NCBI GenBank assembly: GCA_039820425.1
Contig: JBCBQD010000187.1
Span: forward strand, 1 to 11,432
Direction: 5' to 3'
Length of the DNA stretch: 11,432 nucleotides
From: SIO4C1 sp039820425
GTDB lineage: Bacteria; Cyanobacteriota; Cyanobacteriia; Phormidesmidales; Phormidesmidaceae
Shown here: positions 1-6,241 of the stretch, piece after piece
Layout: each line of letters begins with the position of its first letter
Position numbering within the stretch: the stretch's first letter is position 1
Position numbers and translations under genes: made by a program
Notes under the pieces: generated by a model
Seen by the model: the letters and a program-made list of their open reading frames with translations, nothing else
What the model was told of the DNA's origin: nothing
The model's database searches: none

Positions 1-194
1 CCAAAGAAGACGCTCATACTGAACGATTATTGCGCTGGCGCACCATCGAGCAACTCTCGTGGGATGAAATTAGCACCCGGCTAATTGCCCTGGGCGAAGA
101 CCTGCCCAACAATGCCACCCTGCGACAGCGGGTTTCAAGGGCCAAGAAAAGGGTTCGACATATTTTGCATGGGTTTGGGTTACCGATGCGATAA
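1..194 (+). CDS. C-terminal part of a helix-turn-helix protein (sigma region 4-like), 5' end outside window
   Basis: An open frame enters at base 3 and ends at TAA 192-194, giving 63 visible residues; the start lies outside the window. The visible part is basic and helical. A segment reading RTIEQLSWDEISTRL is followed by LRQRVSRAKKRVRHIL, which resembles the helix-turn-helix and recognition helix of sigma-70 region 4 or a related DNA-binding domain. That match is judged by eye. The likely role is binding DNA or RNA polymerase in the cytoplasm, but target and family are unknown. The gene converges on the DUF362 gene, and its stop codon forms the outer end of the repeat-rich spacer at 192-361. 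An antisense frame over the same bases is ignored because this frame shows the protein-like composition. Confidence 0.6.
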   Translation, partial: KEDAHTERLLRWRTIEQLSWDEISTRLIALGEDLPNNATLRQRVSRAKKRVRHILHGFGLPMR

Positions 195-361
195 AAGAGG
201 GCGAAAGGCGAAAGGCGATAAGTGAAAGCGGCTGAGCTAAGAAGCACTCAGGGGATTTTCTTCACCAATCTGACGCAGAATTGAACCTAGCAGCCTCAGC
301 CCTATCCCCTATAGCCCTGCGGGCATGGCTACGCTAGCGCCCTGCCCCTTTCGCCTTTTTA
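192..361. repeat. Repeat-rich convergent spacer with inverted ends (MITE-like or terminator-like)
   Basis: The spacer between the two convergent genes is bounded by matching inverted ends. The left end has TAAAA (192-196), then GGCGAAAGG (200-208, with a second overlapping copy to 215). The right end has CCTTTCGCC (347-355), then TTTTTA (356-361). The outermost TAA on each side is the stop codon of the flanking gene. A dispersed repeat copy (307-341) lies inside. No open frame or RNA gene is seen. It may be a small non-autonomous element or a two-way 3' boundary; the 9-bp arms are about 140 bp apart, so a classical terminator hairpin is unlikely. Confidence 0.45.
307..341. repeat. Dispersed repeat, copy 1 (GGGCATGGCTACGCTA family)
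   Basis: This 35-bp segment is nearly identical to 8461-8496. The two differ only in the small loop (TGC here, TATC there) and in one base near the end (CTAGCG here, CTAACG there). GCCC and GGGC pair around the loop (314-324), and an outer TAGCC/GGCTA pair surrounds it, so both copies can fold into the same hairpin. Similar hairpin words are common between cyanobacterial genes (general knowledge, not a search result). Confidence 0.75.
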
Positions 362-1435
362 ACTCAGAAACGGCTGTAACTCCCCAACCATCTCCTCACT
401 AGCGCTATCGGCAGTCACAATTTCAATCTGATCAGCGCTGGTAGCCCCTAGCCCCAAATCGGCGGCGCGGCGAATCTGAGCCAGGCTCCATATTGAGCCC
501 TGGGCGACCTCAGGGGTCGTGCCAAGCATTCGCAAAATAGCAAGACCGACAGCGTCAACGGCAATGCGGTCGGTGCTGGCGAGAATCACACCGGGCTGGG
601 CCAGTTGCCCTTGCTCGGGGCCACCGTTGATAAACGCTTCGACCCCGTCGATGACGATCAGGGCAGGGCGATAGGTTTTGTTGATATCTGCGATCATCAG
701 ACGCTGGTTGGCAGAGCGATGCAGCTCTCGCATATAGTCGTGGGGGTCACCGGGTACTGTGCGGGCGACCATGCCCACGGTATTTTTGAGTGATAGGGTA
801 AAGTGGCCGCCAAACCGATGGGTTTTGAGACAGCAGGTGTTGATGATGGCGTCTGCGTCGAGGACGGGTTTTGCGATCGCAAAACCCTGGGACCAGCTAG
901 TACCCTCCGCTCCAAAATACTGCCAGTCATCGCGACCCAGTTCGTCAAACACGAGCGTATTAAACCCGTGGCGCTGAGCCAGATCAAACACCCCTTTACG
1001 CTCCATCGCTCCACGGGTGCCGGCCATCCCAGAGCGATCGCCCACGGTGATTTGGCTGGCCCCTGATGTTTTGACGATTTGGACTAAGGTTTCCAACACG
1101 CTGGGATCCGTCGCTGCAGGAGCGGCATCGCCCGTGTTGTAGTTGGGCTTGATAAACACCCGCTTATCGGCAAACGACGGCGGCTGGAGTAGTTCGACCG
1201 CCCGCTGTACCCCAGCCGCCCGGTCCGAGGTTTTCACCAACACGACCCGATGGGGGTTAGCTCCTGCCGTTGCCACCAGGGGCGCTGCCTCCGTTTCTAG
1301 GATTGATGCTTGGGCCGATGGGGATATTTGGGAACGTTTGGTGGCAATTCGGTGCAGCAAGGACGGCAGTGCCATCGCGCCTGTGGCCAGCCCCAGTCGG
1401 CGCAATAGACGACGGCGGTTGAGAAGGTGATACAT
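359..1435 (-). CDS. DUF362 domain protein with Tat-like signal
   Basis: The 358-residue protein starts at ATG 1433-1435. The N-terminus carries a run of arginines (NRRRLLRRLGLATGAMAL, residues 6-23) followed by a short hydrophobic stretch, which looks like a twin-arginine export signal, so a periplasmic or thylakoid-lumen location is inferred. The body from about residue 62 fits DUF362: IKPNYN near 95-100, GDRSG near 132-136, LKTHRFGGHFTLSLKNTVGM at 203-222 and IDGVEAFINGGPEQG near 262-276. The biochemical role of this family is poorly known; some members sit beside iron-sulfur domains, but no ferredoxin-type cysteine cluster is visible here. It is the last gene of the minus-strand block, separated from the J-protein gene by 238 bp of repeats, so separate transcription is likely. 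The ribosome site upstream of the ATG is weak. Confidence 0.85.
   Translation of the reverse strand: MYHLLNRRRLLRRLGLATGAMALPSLLHRIATKRSQISPSAQASILETEAAPLVATAGANPHRVVLVKTSDRAAGVQRAVELLQPPSFADKRVFIKPNYNTGDAAPAATDPSVLETLVQIVKTSGASQITVGDRSGMAGTRGAMERKGVFDLAQRHGFNTLVFDELGRDDWQYFGAEGTSWSQGFAIAKPVLDADAIINTCCLKTHRFGGHFTLSLKNTVGMVARTVPGDPHDYMRELHRSANQRLMIADINKTYRPALIVIDGVEAFINGGPEQGQLAQPGVILASTDRIAVDAVGLAILRMLGTTPEVAQGSIWSLAQIRRAADLGLGATSADQIEIVTADSASEEMVGELQPFLS
873..880. repeat. HIP1 octamer GCGATCGC (first of at least eight)
   Basis: Perfect copies are at 873-880, 1034-1041, 1925-1932, 4162-4169, 4216-4223, 6850-6857, 7712-7719 and 8009-8016. All lie inside coding regions. This over-represented palindrome is a hallmark of many cyanobacterial genomes and the main reason for the organism call. 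Confidence 0.95.
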
Positions 1436-1464
1436 AGGGAGTTTCCAAAAACGTGTGAGTGGGG

Positions 1465-1575
1465 GATGGGGGGACGCGGGGATGGAGGGATGCGGAGATA
1501 GGGGAGATGGGGAAGATAGGGGAGATGGGGGGACGCGGGGATGGAGGGGCGCGGAGATAGGGAAGATAGGGGAGA
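1465..1575. repeat. Purine-rich direct repeat, 59-bp period
   Basis: The plus strand is almost pure G/A here. A first unit at 1465-1523 (starting GATGGGGGGACGCGGGG) is followed by a second from 1524 with the same start, a few substitutions and an internal loss of about 9 bp. Smaller words such as GGGGAGAT and GGAAGATA recur inside each unit. It lies in the leader of the DUF362 gene, whose transcript would be C/U-rich. Many G-runs make a quadruplex or similar DNA structure possible. The ORFs that cross it have proline/serine low-complexity translations and are not credible. Confidence 0.75.
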
Positions 1576-1632
1576 TTACAAAGGCGTAGAAACGGTACCA
1601 ACCTTAGACAATCCTGAACGCGATCAGCCGAT

Positions 1633-1680
1633 CTACCCACTACCCACTACCCACTACCCACTACCTATTATCCCTACCTA
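1633..1680. repeat. Heptamer array CTACCCA, running into the J-protein gene 3' end
   Basis: Four perfect CTACCCA heptamers (1633-1660) are followed by CTACCTA (1661-1667), a degenerate 6-bp unit, and a final CTACCTA (1674-1680). The last unit contains the complement of the TAG stop codon (1674-1676) and of the last arginine codon of the minus-strand J-domain gene. The array therefore enters the coding region. This is a short tandemly repeated repetitive (STRR) type sequence. A related array lies at 3364-3413. Confidence 0.8.
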
Positions 1681-2219
1681 AACAAATGCAACTGCCGCTC
1701 GATGCGCCCATAGTCGCGCTCAATTTCTCGCCACAGCCTAGGATTGGTCGGATCAAGCTGTAGCGCCTTTTGCAAGTAGCGACGGGCGTTGCTGTACTGC
1801 CGTCGGGTAATCAGCTCTCTGGCCCACTGCTGATAGGTTTTAGCCTGCAACCGTCGGACTGCACCGTCGTCGGGATAATAAACTGTCAGCGCTTCGGCTC
1901 GATCTTTGGCCTGGGCATATTCTCGCGATCGCAGCAACCGCTTGACCTGCTCGATGGCTCGATATTTCATCAGGTCCACGGGCTCGGTGGCTTGGTCAGA
2001 TCGGCTACTTGGCCTCTCTGCCAGAGATTTTGAGAGGGTTTGATAGGCCGCATGTACCTGGCGAAAGCGGGCAGCCGCCAGTTCATCGGTCGGATTGAGG
2101 TCGGGATGATACCGCCGTGCCAGTTTCAAATAAGCCTGCCGGACCTCAACCGGCGAGGCGTGGGGAGATAACTCCAACATACGATAACAATTGACCAGAG
2201 GGTCGCGTGAATATTTCAT
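1674..2219 (-). CDS. J-domain protein with C-terminal TPR-like repeats
   Basis: The 181-residue protein begins with a J domain (about residues 8-66) holding the diagnostic HPD tripeptide at 38-40 in RRYHPDLNP; this loop stimulates the ATPase of Hsp70 (DnaK) partners. There is no Gly/Phe region or zinc finger, so it is not a full-length DnaJ. After a polar linker (about 67-87) come helical repeats (about 88-165), the last of which, YLQKALQLDPTNPRLWREIE, is typical of a tetratricopeptide repeat, suggesting client or partner binding. No signal peptide or membrane segment is visible, so it is probably cytoplasmic or peripheral. The start ATG overlaps the stop of the HtrA-type protease gene as ATGA (2216-2219), so the two are co-transcribed and probably translationally coupled. 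The gene's end lies inside a heptamer array. Confidence 0.87.
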   Translation of the reverse strand: MKYSRDPLVNCYRMLELSPHASPVEVRQAYLKLARRYHPDLNPTDELAAARFRQVHAAYQTLSKSLAERPSSRSDQATEPVDLMKYRAIEQVKRLLRSREYAQAKDRAEALTVYYPDDGAVRRLQAKTYQQWARELITRRQYSNARRYLQKALQLDPTNPRLWREIERDYGRIERQLHLFR

Positions 2220-3313
2220 GATTGAAACTCGCCAGGATTAACGGCCACAGAAACGTCCTCGCCATCCCGTTCGACCAAAATCGATAGGCGTTCTCCGATG
2301 GTGCTTGCCTCAACGGCTGACTGCACTTGATCAGCTGTCTCCACCTGCTGATCACCGACAGCGCGAATGATATCTCCCACCTGGAGCCCACCGCTTGCAG
2401 CCGGGGACTCTGCCTGGACTTCGACAATGACCACACCCGCATCTGCCTGAATGGTGAGATTTTCCTCTTGGGCCAGACTTTCTCGAAGCCTGGGGGTTAG
2501 ATTGGCCATTCGGACACCCAGGTAGGGATGCTGCACACTGCCGTTGGTGACCAGCTGATCGGCAATCACCTGGGCCCGGTCAATGGGAATCGCAAACCCC
2601 AACCCCTGAGCCCGACCAATAATGGCGGTGTTGATGCCAATCACCTCCCCCGCCTGATTGAGCAACGGCCCACCAGAGTTGCCGGGGTTAATGGCAGCAT
2701 CGGTTTGAATAAAGCGCACCCGCTGGTTGGGGGAACCGATCACCCCGCTAGAGCGGCCCGTGCCGCTGATGATGCCTGCGGTCACCGTGTTATCAAGCCC
2801 CAGAGGGTTGCCGATGGCAATCGCCCACTCACCGGGTCTCAAGCTAGCCGAGTCACCTATCGTGACGGTGGGCAGATTACTGGCCTCTACTTTAACCACA
2901 GCAACGTCGGTCAGCTCATCTTGCCCGATGACTTCGCCGGTAAAACTGCGTCCGTCGCTGAGGGTCACTGACACGGCATCGACTCCCTCAACCACATGGG
3001 CATTGGTAAGAATCGTACCGTTATCATCAATGATGAAGCCGGAGCCTGTCCCCTGACGGTCGAGGTTGCCAGAGCGGTTAGAGTCAATCCGCACCACCGC
3101 CGGGCCGGTGCGATCAGCCGCCGCTGCGATAAAGTTGGGCGGCGGCCCCGATGGGCTGACTGGCGTTGATGTCGGAGCCTGCGCCACCGAGCGCGCCTGC
3201 ACTCGCTGCACCGTCGGCCCACGGGAAAAGCGCTGGGCAATAGGCCCTCCCACAGCCATCCCTGCTAACAGCAAAACACCGTAGGTTGCCGCTTTCTTAA
3301 AAGGATTCCACAT
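2216..3313 (-). CDS. HtrA/HhoA-type trypsin-like serine protease with PDZ domain
   Basis: The 365-residue protein matches the cyanobacterial HhoA/HhoB/HtrA group of Deg proteases in length and layout. A short basic N-terminus and hydrophobic segment (about residues 11-26) form a signal peptide or membrane anchor. A polar, proline-rich linker runs to about 60. The trypsin-like domain holds the full catalytic triad: His106 in LTNAHVVEG, Asp136 in LTDVAVV and Ser213 in NPGNSGGPL. One PDZ domain spans about 264-358 (YLGVRMANLTP to the end). Members degrade or refold damaged proteins in the periplasm or thylakoid lumen. Which of the three paralogues this is cannot be decided, so no symbol is given. 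Its stop overlaps the start of the J-domain gene. The 97-bp upstream spacer contains a heptamer array from the end of the M28 gene and presumably the promoter. Confidence 0.93.
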   Translation of the reverse strand: MWNPFKKAATYGVLLLAGMAVGGPIAQRFSRGPTVQRVQARSVAQAPTSTPVSPSGPPPNFIAAAADRTGPAVVRIDSNRSGNLDRQGTGSGFIIDDNGTILTNAHVVEGVDAVSVTLSDGRSFTGEVIGQDELTDVAVVKVEASNLPTVTIGDSASLRPGEWAIAIGNPLGLDNTVTAGIISGTGRSSGVIGSPNQRVRFIQTDAAINPGNSGGPLLNQAGEVIGINTAIIGRAQGLGFAIPIDRAQVIADQLVTNGSVQHPYLGVRMANLTPRLRESLAQEENLTIQADAGVVIVEVQAESPAASGGLQVGDIIRAVGDQQVETADQVQSAVEASTIGERLSILVERDGEDVSVAVNPGEFQS

Positions 3314-3363
3314 TAGTTATCTACCTTGAGTTAAATACTTAAGACCCATTAGGAGATGATGAT

Positions 3364-3413
3364 CTAACCCTCTATCCACTACCCTCCACCCATTACCCAC
3401 TACCCTCTACCTA
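3364..3413. repeat. Degenerate heptamer array (CTACCCT/CTACCCA), ending at the M28 gene stop
   Basis: Six heptamers in register fill 3372-3413: CTATCCA, CTACCCT, CCACCCA, TTACCCA, CTACCCT, CTACCTA; a possible degenerate unit lies before them at 3364-3371. The last unit ends at 3413 and contains the complement of the M28 gene stop (3411-3413). The array is followed by AAA, exactly as the array at 1633-1680 is. It lies upstream of the HtrA-type gene, in the spacer that must hold that gene's promoter (3314-3410). Confidence 0.75.
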
Positions 3414-4712
3414 AAGTTGCGACTCCTCCGAGAGCAGCATTTCAATCACTGACCGCCCAGTTTGCACCGTGTCTTCGATCAGAGTTGGGCTAACTGTCTG
3501 GTCCGTCGGTTGATGGTAGTTGGGGTCTAGCCCACGGGTAAAGAACAGGACCGGCACCTCGGCTCTGGCAAAGGGCACGTGGTCGCTGCCGCCGCCAGCG
3601 CTGCCCAGGTCAAACTGCCCTGGCACCTCAGCCAGCTGGTCTGTGAGGAGGTCTGTCCCACCGACAGTCAGATCGTCGTTGACGCCCACCATGTCGAAGT
3701 TAAGCATGGCATCTAGACCCGCCAAAAAATCCGCCGGGGCGTCCCTAACAAAAGCCCGCGACCCATGCAGGCCATCTTCTTCGCCATCAAAGGCAATAAA
3801 CCAAATGTTATCCCCCAGGGGGGTGTCCGCCAGCTGCTGAGCCAGATTCAGAACCGCAGCTGTCCCCGAGGCGTTATCGTTGGCCCCCGGTGAATCTGCC
3901 ACCGAGTCGTAATGCCCGCCAATAATCAGTCTTGGCTGGGTGACTCCGGGCTGATGGGCTATTACATTGCGCCCGGTGACGCTTTGGCGCTCGACATTGA
4001 CGGTGAGCTGGCCGCTCGACAAATCGCCCTGTAGCTCACGGTTAAGCGCCTCCCCGTCTTCCCCAGAGAGGGAAAATACAGGAATAGAAACCGCCTCTCC
4101 CAGGGTGCCAAAAAAATTATCCACTTCGGTATTGATAATAATCACCCCGACGGCCCCGGCTGCGATCGCATTCTGCGTTTTCTCTAAAAAGGTAATTTCG
4201 CCCCGCTGCACGATTGCGATCGCGTCAGTCACATCCACCGCCTCAAAATCGCCTGACTGACCCACCCCTGGCACCCCCACCAGCGGAGCCTGCACAGTGC
4301 CCTCGGCTGAATCTTGCAGTGCATGACCCTCGATGCGCAGCCCGGTTGCCGCCCCGGTTGCCCCCTCACTCACCGTGAGATAAGACCCCTGATCCAGAAA
4401 TTTCTCATAGGTAAACGGCTCAATTCGCACCTCATAGCCCAGCTGTTCATAGGCCGATTGCAGATACTGACTCGCCTCTTCTGCCGCCGCCGAGCCAGCC
4501 GTGCGCGGCCCCATCGCCAACAACTCGTCCACGATTGACTGCACATCGGAGAGCGTCTCCGATGTGCGATCTGAGGTGCGAGCAGACCCCACCTCGGGTG
4601 GGACTGTTTCAGGCACAGTCTCCATCTCCGTCAGAGATGTCTGACTACACCCCAAAAGCCCCACCCCTAATGAGACCAGCAGGCTACGACAGATCAGGCG
4701 ATGCCCTAGCAA
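3411..4712 (-). CDS. M28-family zinc aminopeptidase with PA domain, predicted lipoprotein
   Basis: I prefer a TTG start at 4710-4712, giving 433 residues. It is preceded by a purine-rich GAGAGGGG, and it puts a short signal peptide in front of a lipobox, LLGC, with Cys22. An in-frame ATG at 4803-4805 would add 31 polar residues and lacks a clear ribosome site. Counting from that ATG: a PA-type insert spans about 130-280. The M28 metal residues follow: His298 in GGHYDS, Asp310 in GANDNASG, the Glu342-Glu343 pair in FDGEEDGLHGS (base and ligand), Asp371 in NFDMVG and His431 in NYHQPTD, with GGSDHVPF at 405-412. The residue pattern is complete, so an active co-catalytic two-zinc peptidase is likely. 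As a lipoprotein it would act outside the cytoplasmic membrane. The substrate is unknown. It is followed by the HtrA-type gene after 97 bp, possibly as part of one transcript. Confidence 0.88.
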   Translation of the reverse strand: MLGHRLICRSLLVSLGVGLLGCSQTSLTEMETVPETVPPEVGSARTSDRTSETLSDVQSIVDELLAMGPRTAGSAAAEEASQYLQSAYEQLGYEVRIEPFTYEKFLDQGSYLTVSEGATGAATGLRIEGHALQDSAEGTVQAPLVGVPGVGQSGDFEAVDVTDAIAIVQRGEITFLEKTQNAIAAGAVGVIIINTEVDNFFGTLGEAVSIPVFSLSGEDGEALNRELQGDLSSGQLTVNVERQSVTGRNVIAHQPGVTQPRLIIGGHYDSVADSPGANDNASGTAAVLNLAQQLADTPLGDNIWFIAFDGEEDGLHGSRAFVRDAPADFLAGLDAMLNFDMVGVNDDLTVGGTDLLTDQLAEVPGQFDLGSAGGGSDHVPFARAEVPVLFFTRGLDPNYHQPTDQTVSPTLIEDTVQTGRSVIEMLLSEESQL

Positions 4713-4828
4713 CCTGCCCCTCTCAAGTCGAGACTGCCTGGATTGCTGCTCTGTCCTATCAAGGGCAAATAGCCAGAATTTTGATTCATTCCGTTTGAGG
4801 AACATGACTTTGAAGAACTTTGACAGCC

Positions 4829-4842
4829 TTGGATATATCCAA
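4829..4842. promoter_or_regulatory. 14-bp perfect palindrome, possible operator of the M28 gene
   Basis: TTGGATATATCCAA is a perfect 14-bp palindrome in the 122-bp spacer between rppB and the M28 gene. It lies 24 bp upstream of the distal ATG (4805) and about 117 bp upstream of the preferred TTG. The AT-rich centre and exact symmetry fit a dimeric repressor site. No family can be named from it. Confidence 0.35.
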
Positions 4843-4868
4843 TATGGGTCGAAAAAGTGACGAAAAAA

Positions 4869-4903
4869 TGACGCCAGTCAGTCAGACGCTTACCCTGACG
4901 CCA
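4869..4903. repeat. Direct repeat TGACGCCA with a small inverted GTCAG/CTGAC pair
   Basis: TGACGCCA occurs at 4869-4876 and 4896-4903, 27 bp apart. Between them GTCAG (4881-4885) and CTGAC (4895-4899) could pair. On the minus strand this lies just past the rppB stop and is followed by a T6 run (complement of 4863-4868). It could be a weak terminator for rppB, but 12 bases separate stem and T-run, so a pair of protein-binding half-sites is an equal possibility. Confidence 0.3.
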
Positions 4904-4908
4904 GGCCT

Positions 4909-4932
4909 GTGGATATCAAAGTAGATATCAAA
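4909..4932. repeat. 12-bp tandem duplication containing the rppB stop codon
   Basis: On the minus strand TTTGATATCTAC is followed directly by TTTGATATCCAC, with one mismatch in 12. The rppB stop TGA (4928-4930) is inside the first copy, so the duplication straddles the end of the gene. It looks like a slippage event or the smallest form of the repeat growth seen at other gene ends in this window. Confidence 0.65.
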
Positions 4933-6241
4933 TCGGCAATTCCACACAAAAAACACTGCCCTTGCCGGGCGTACTCTTAACCGTGAGCTGTCCCCCGTGG
5001 GCGTCGACAATCTGCTGGGTAATCGAGAGGCCCAGACCAAAGCCGCCGGTTTCCCGAGCCCGAGCGGTATCCACCCGGTAAAACCGCTCAAAAATATGGG
5101 ATAAATCCTGGGCAGGTATGCCCACCCCCGTATCAATTACCTCAATGATCGCCCATCGCCCCCGCTGGCGACACTGCAGCGTAACCCTACCGTCCGCAGG
5201 GGTATATTTGAAAGCATTATCGAGCAGGTTACGGATAGCCTGCTGTAGCAGATCCCCATCAACTCTCAGGGCGATGGGCTCAGCGGGTAGCTCAGCGCTA
5301 AAGGCTAGATTTTGCCTATCGGCTAGCTGGCCGTAGTCCACCCCCAGGGGGTTGAGCAACGTCGCCAGATCAACCTGCTTTAAATCCTGCGGGGCCAGTT
5401 GCCCATCGTGACGAGCCAAAAAAAGAAGATTATTAATCAGCTGACCCATGCCCTTGGCACTGGTGACAATCTTCTCAAGTCGCTGTTGCCGTTCGGCTTC
5501 TGAGCTGGCCAGCATCCCCACCTGGGCATTGCTCAAAATCGCGGCCAAAGGTGCCCGCAGCTCATGGGAGGCATCGGCGGTAAACCGTTGCAGCTGTCCA
5601 TAGGAGCGCTGGGTCGGTTGCATGGCCAGGCCGCTCAGCAGCCAGCCGACCCAAGCAATCAACCCCAGGGTCAGGGGCACCCCCACCGCCAGCCACAAAC
5701 GGGTCAAATACAGGCGCGCCTGCAACGGCGTGAGGGGGACTGCCACTTGCAAATATCCGATCACAGCTTCACCTTGCCGTACGGGTAAGGTCACCTGTCG
5801 CAGCCATAGCTTTTGGGAAGATAGTTGGGTCAGTGGGGGCGTCATCGCCTCAGGCTCCATCGACACAGAGCCGGGCGCAACCGCCACCGTTTGAAAGCCT
5901 GTTTTGAGCTTGTGGGCGGGTGGCTTTTGATCTGACGTGTACTGAATCAGCTGCCCATCAGAGTTGTACCAGCGTAGATAAGCAATCCCTGCGGCGGATT
6001 TAATATCTGGCCCAGAGCTGGTATCAGAGAACCCCATTTGCTCAACCTGCCACTGGCCCTGATCGGCTCTGTACTCTAGCTCAGCGGCTAACCGCCGGGC
6101 CTGACTCTGTAAGCGCTGATCAAAATTTGCCTGTTGACTGGTGATCTCTCGGGCATAAACAGCGGCGGCAAACAACACCAAAATTGTCCCCATTGAGAGC
6201 GTAAACCCCGCTGCAATCCGCCGCCGACTACGGAGAAACAT
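4928..6241 (-). CDS. rppB: Sensor histidine kinase of the RppB family
   Basis: The 437-residue membrane kinase has two transmembrane segments (about residues 11-30 and 183-204) enclosing an extracytoplasmic sensor region of roughly 150 residues, with no HAMP domain evident by eye. The kinase core is complete: H-box FTADASHELRAPL with phospho-acceptor His226, N-box NLLDNAFKYTP (338-348), G1 DTGVGIP (370-376), an FERFYR motif (384-389) and G2 GGFGLGLS (399-406). It would autophosphorylate and pass the phosphate to the response regulator encoded just upstream. The N-terminal sequence and partner match the cyanobacterial RppB group (in Synechocystis also studied as nickel-responsive NrsS), but no nickel-export genes are nearby, so the signal is open. 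The start overlaps the rppA end by 14 bp, with GGAG ten bases before the ATG, so translation is probably coupled. Confidence 0.88.
   Translation of the reverse strand: MFLRSRRRIAAGFTLSMGTILVLFAAAVYAREITSQQANFDQRLQSQARRLAAELEYRADQGQWQVEQMGFSDTSSGPDIKSAAGIAYLRWYNSDGQLIQYTSDQKPPAHKLKTGFQTVAVAPGSVSMEPEAMTPPLTQLSSQKLWLRQVTLPVRQGEAVIGYLQVAVPLTPLQARLYLTRLWLAVGVPLTLGLIAWVGWLLSGLAMQPTQRSYGQLQRFTADASHELRAPLAAILSNAQVGMLASSEAERQQRLEKIVTSAKGMGQLINNLLFLARHDGQLAPQDLKQVDLATLLNPLGVDYGQLADRQNLAFSAELPAEPIALRVDGDLLQQAIRNLLDNAFKYTPADGRVTLQCRQRGRWAIIEVIDTGVGIPAQDLSHIFERFYRVDTARARETGGFGLGLSITQQIVDAHGGQLTVKSTPGKGSVFCVELPI

Noticed and set aside
14..247. Minus-strand ORF of 77 codons over the left edge
   Set aside because: It lies antisense to the helix-turn-helix gene end and runs into the repeat spacer; its composition is not protein-like compared with the plus-strand frame.
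1257..1640. Minus-strand ORF of 127 codons between the J-protein and DUF362 genes
   Set aside because: Its middle is a proline/serine/isoleucine low-complexity translation of the purine-rich repeat, and it overlaps the DUF362 N-terminus in another frame.
1633..1680. Heptamer arrays as a CRISPR array
   Set aside because: The 7-bp units are directly adjacent with no unique spacers and no cas genes are near.
2528..2971. Plus-strand ORF of 147 codons within the HtrA-type gene
   Set aside because: It is fully antisense to a gene with an intact catalytic triad; no ribosome site or family resemblance.
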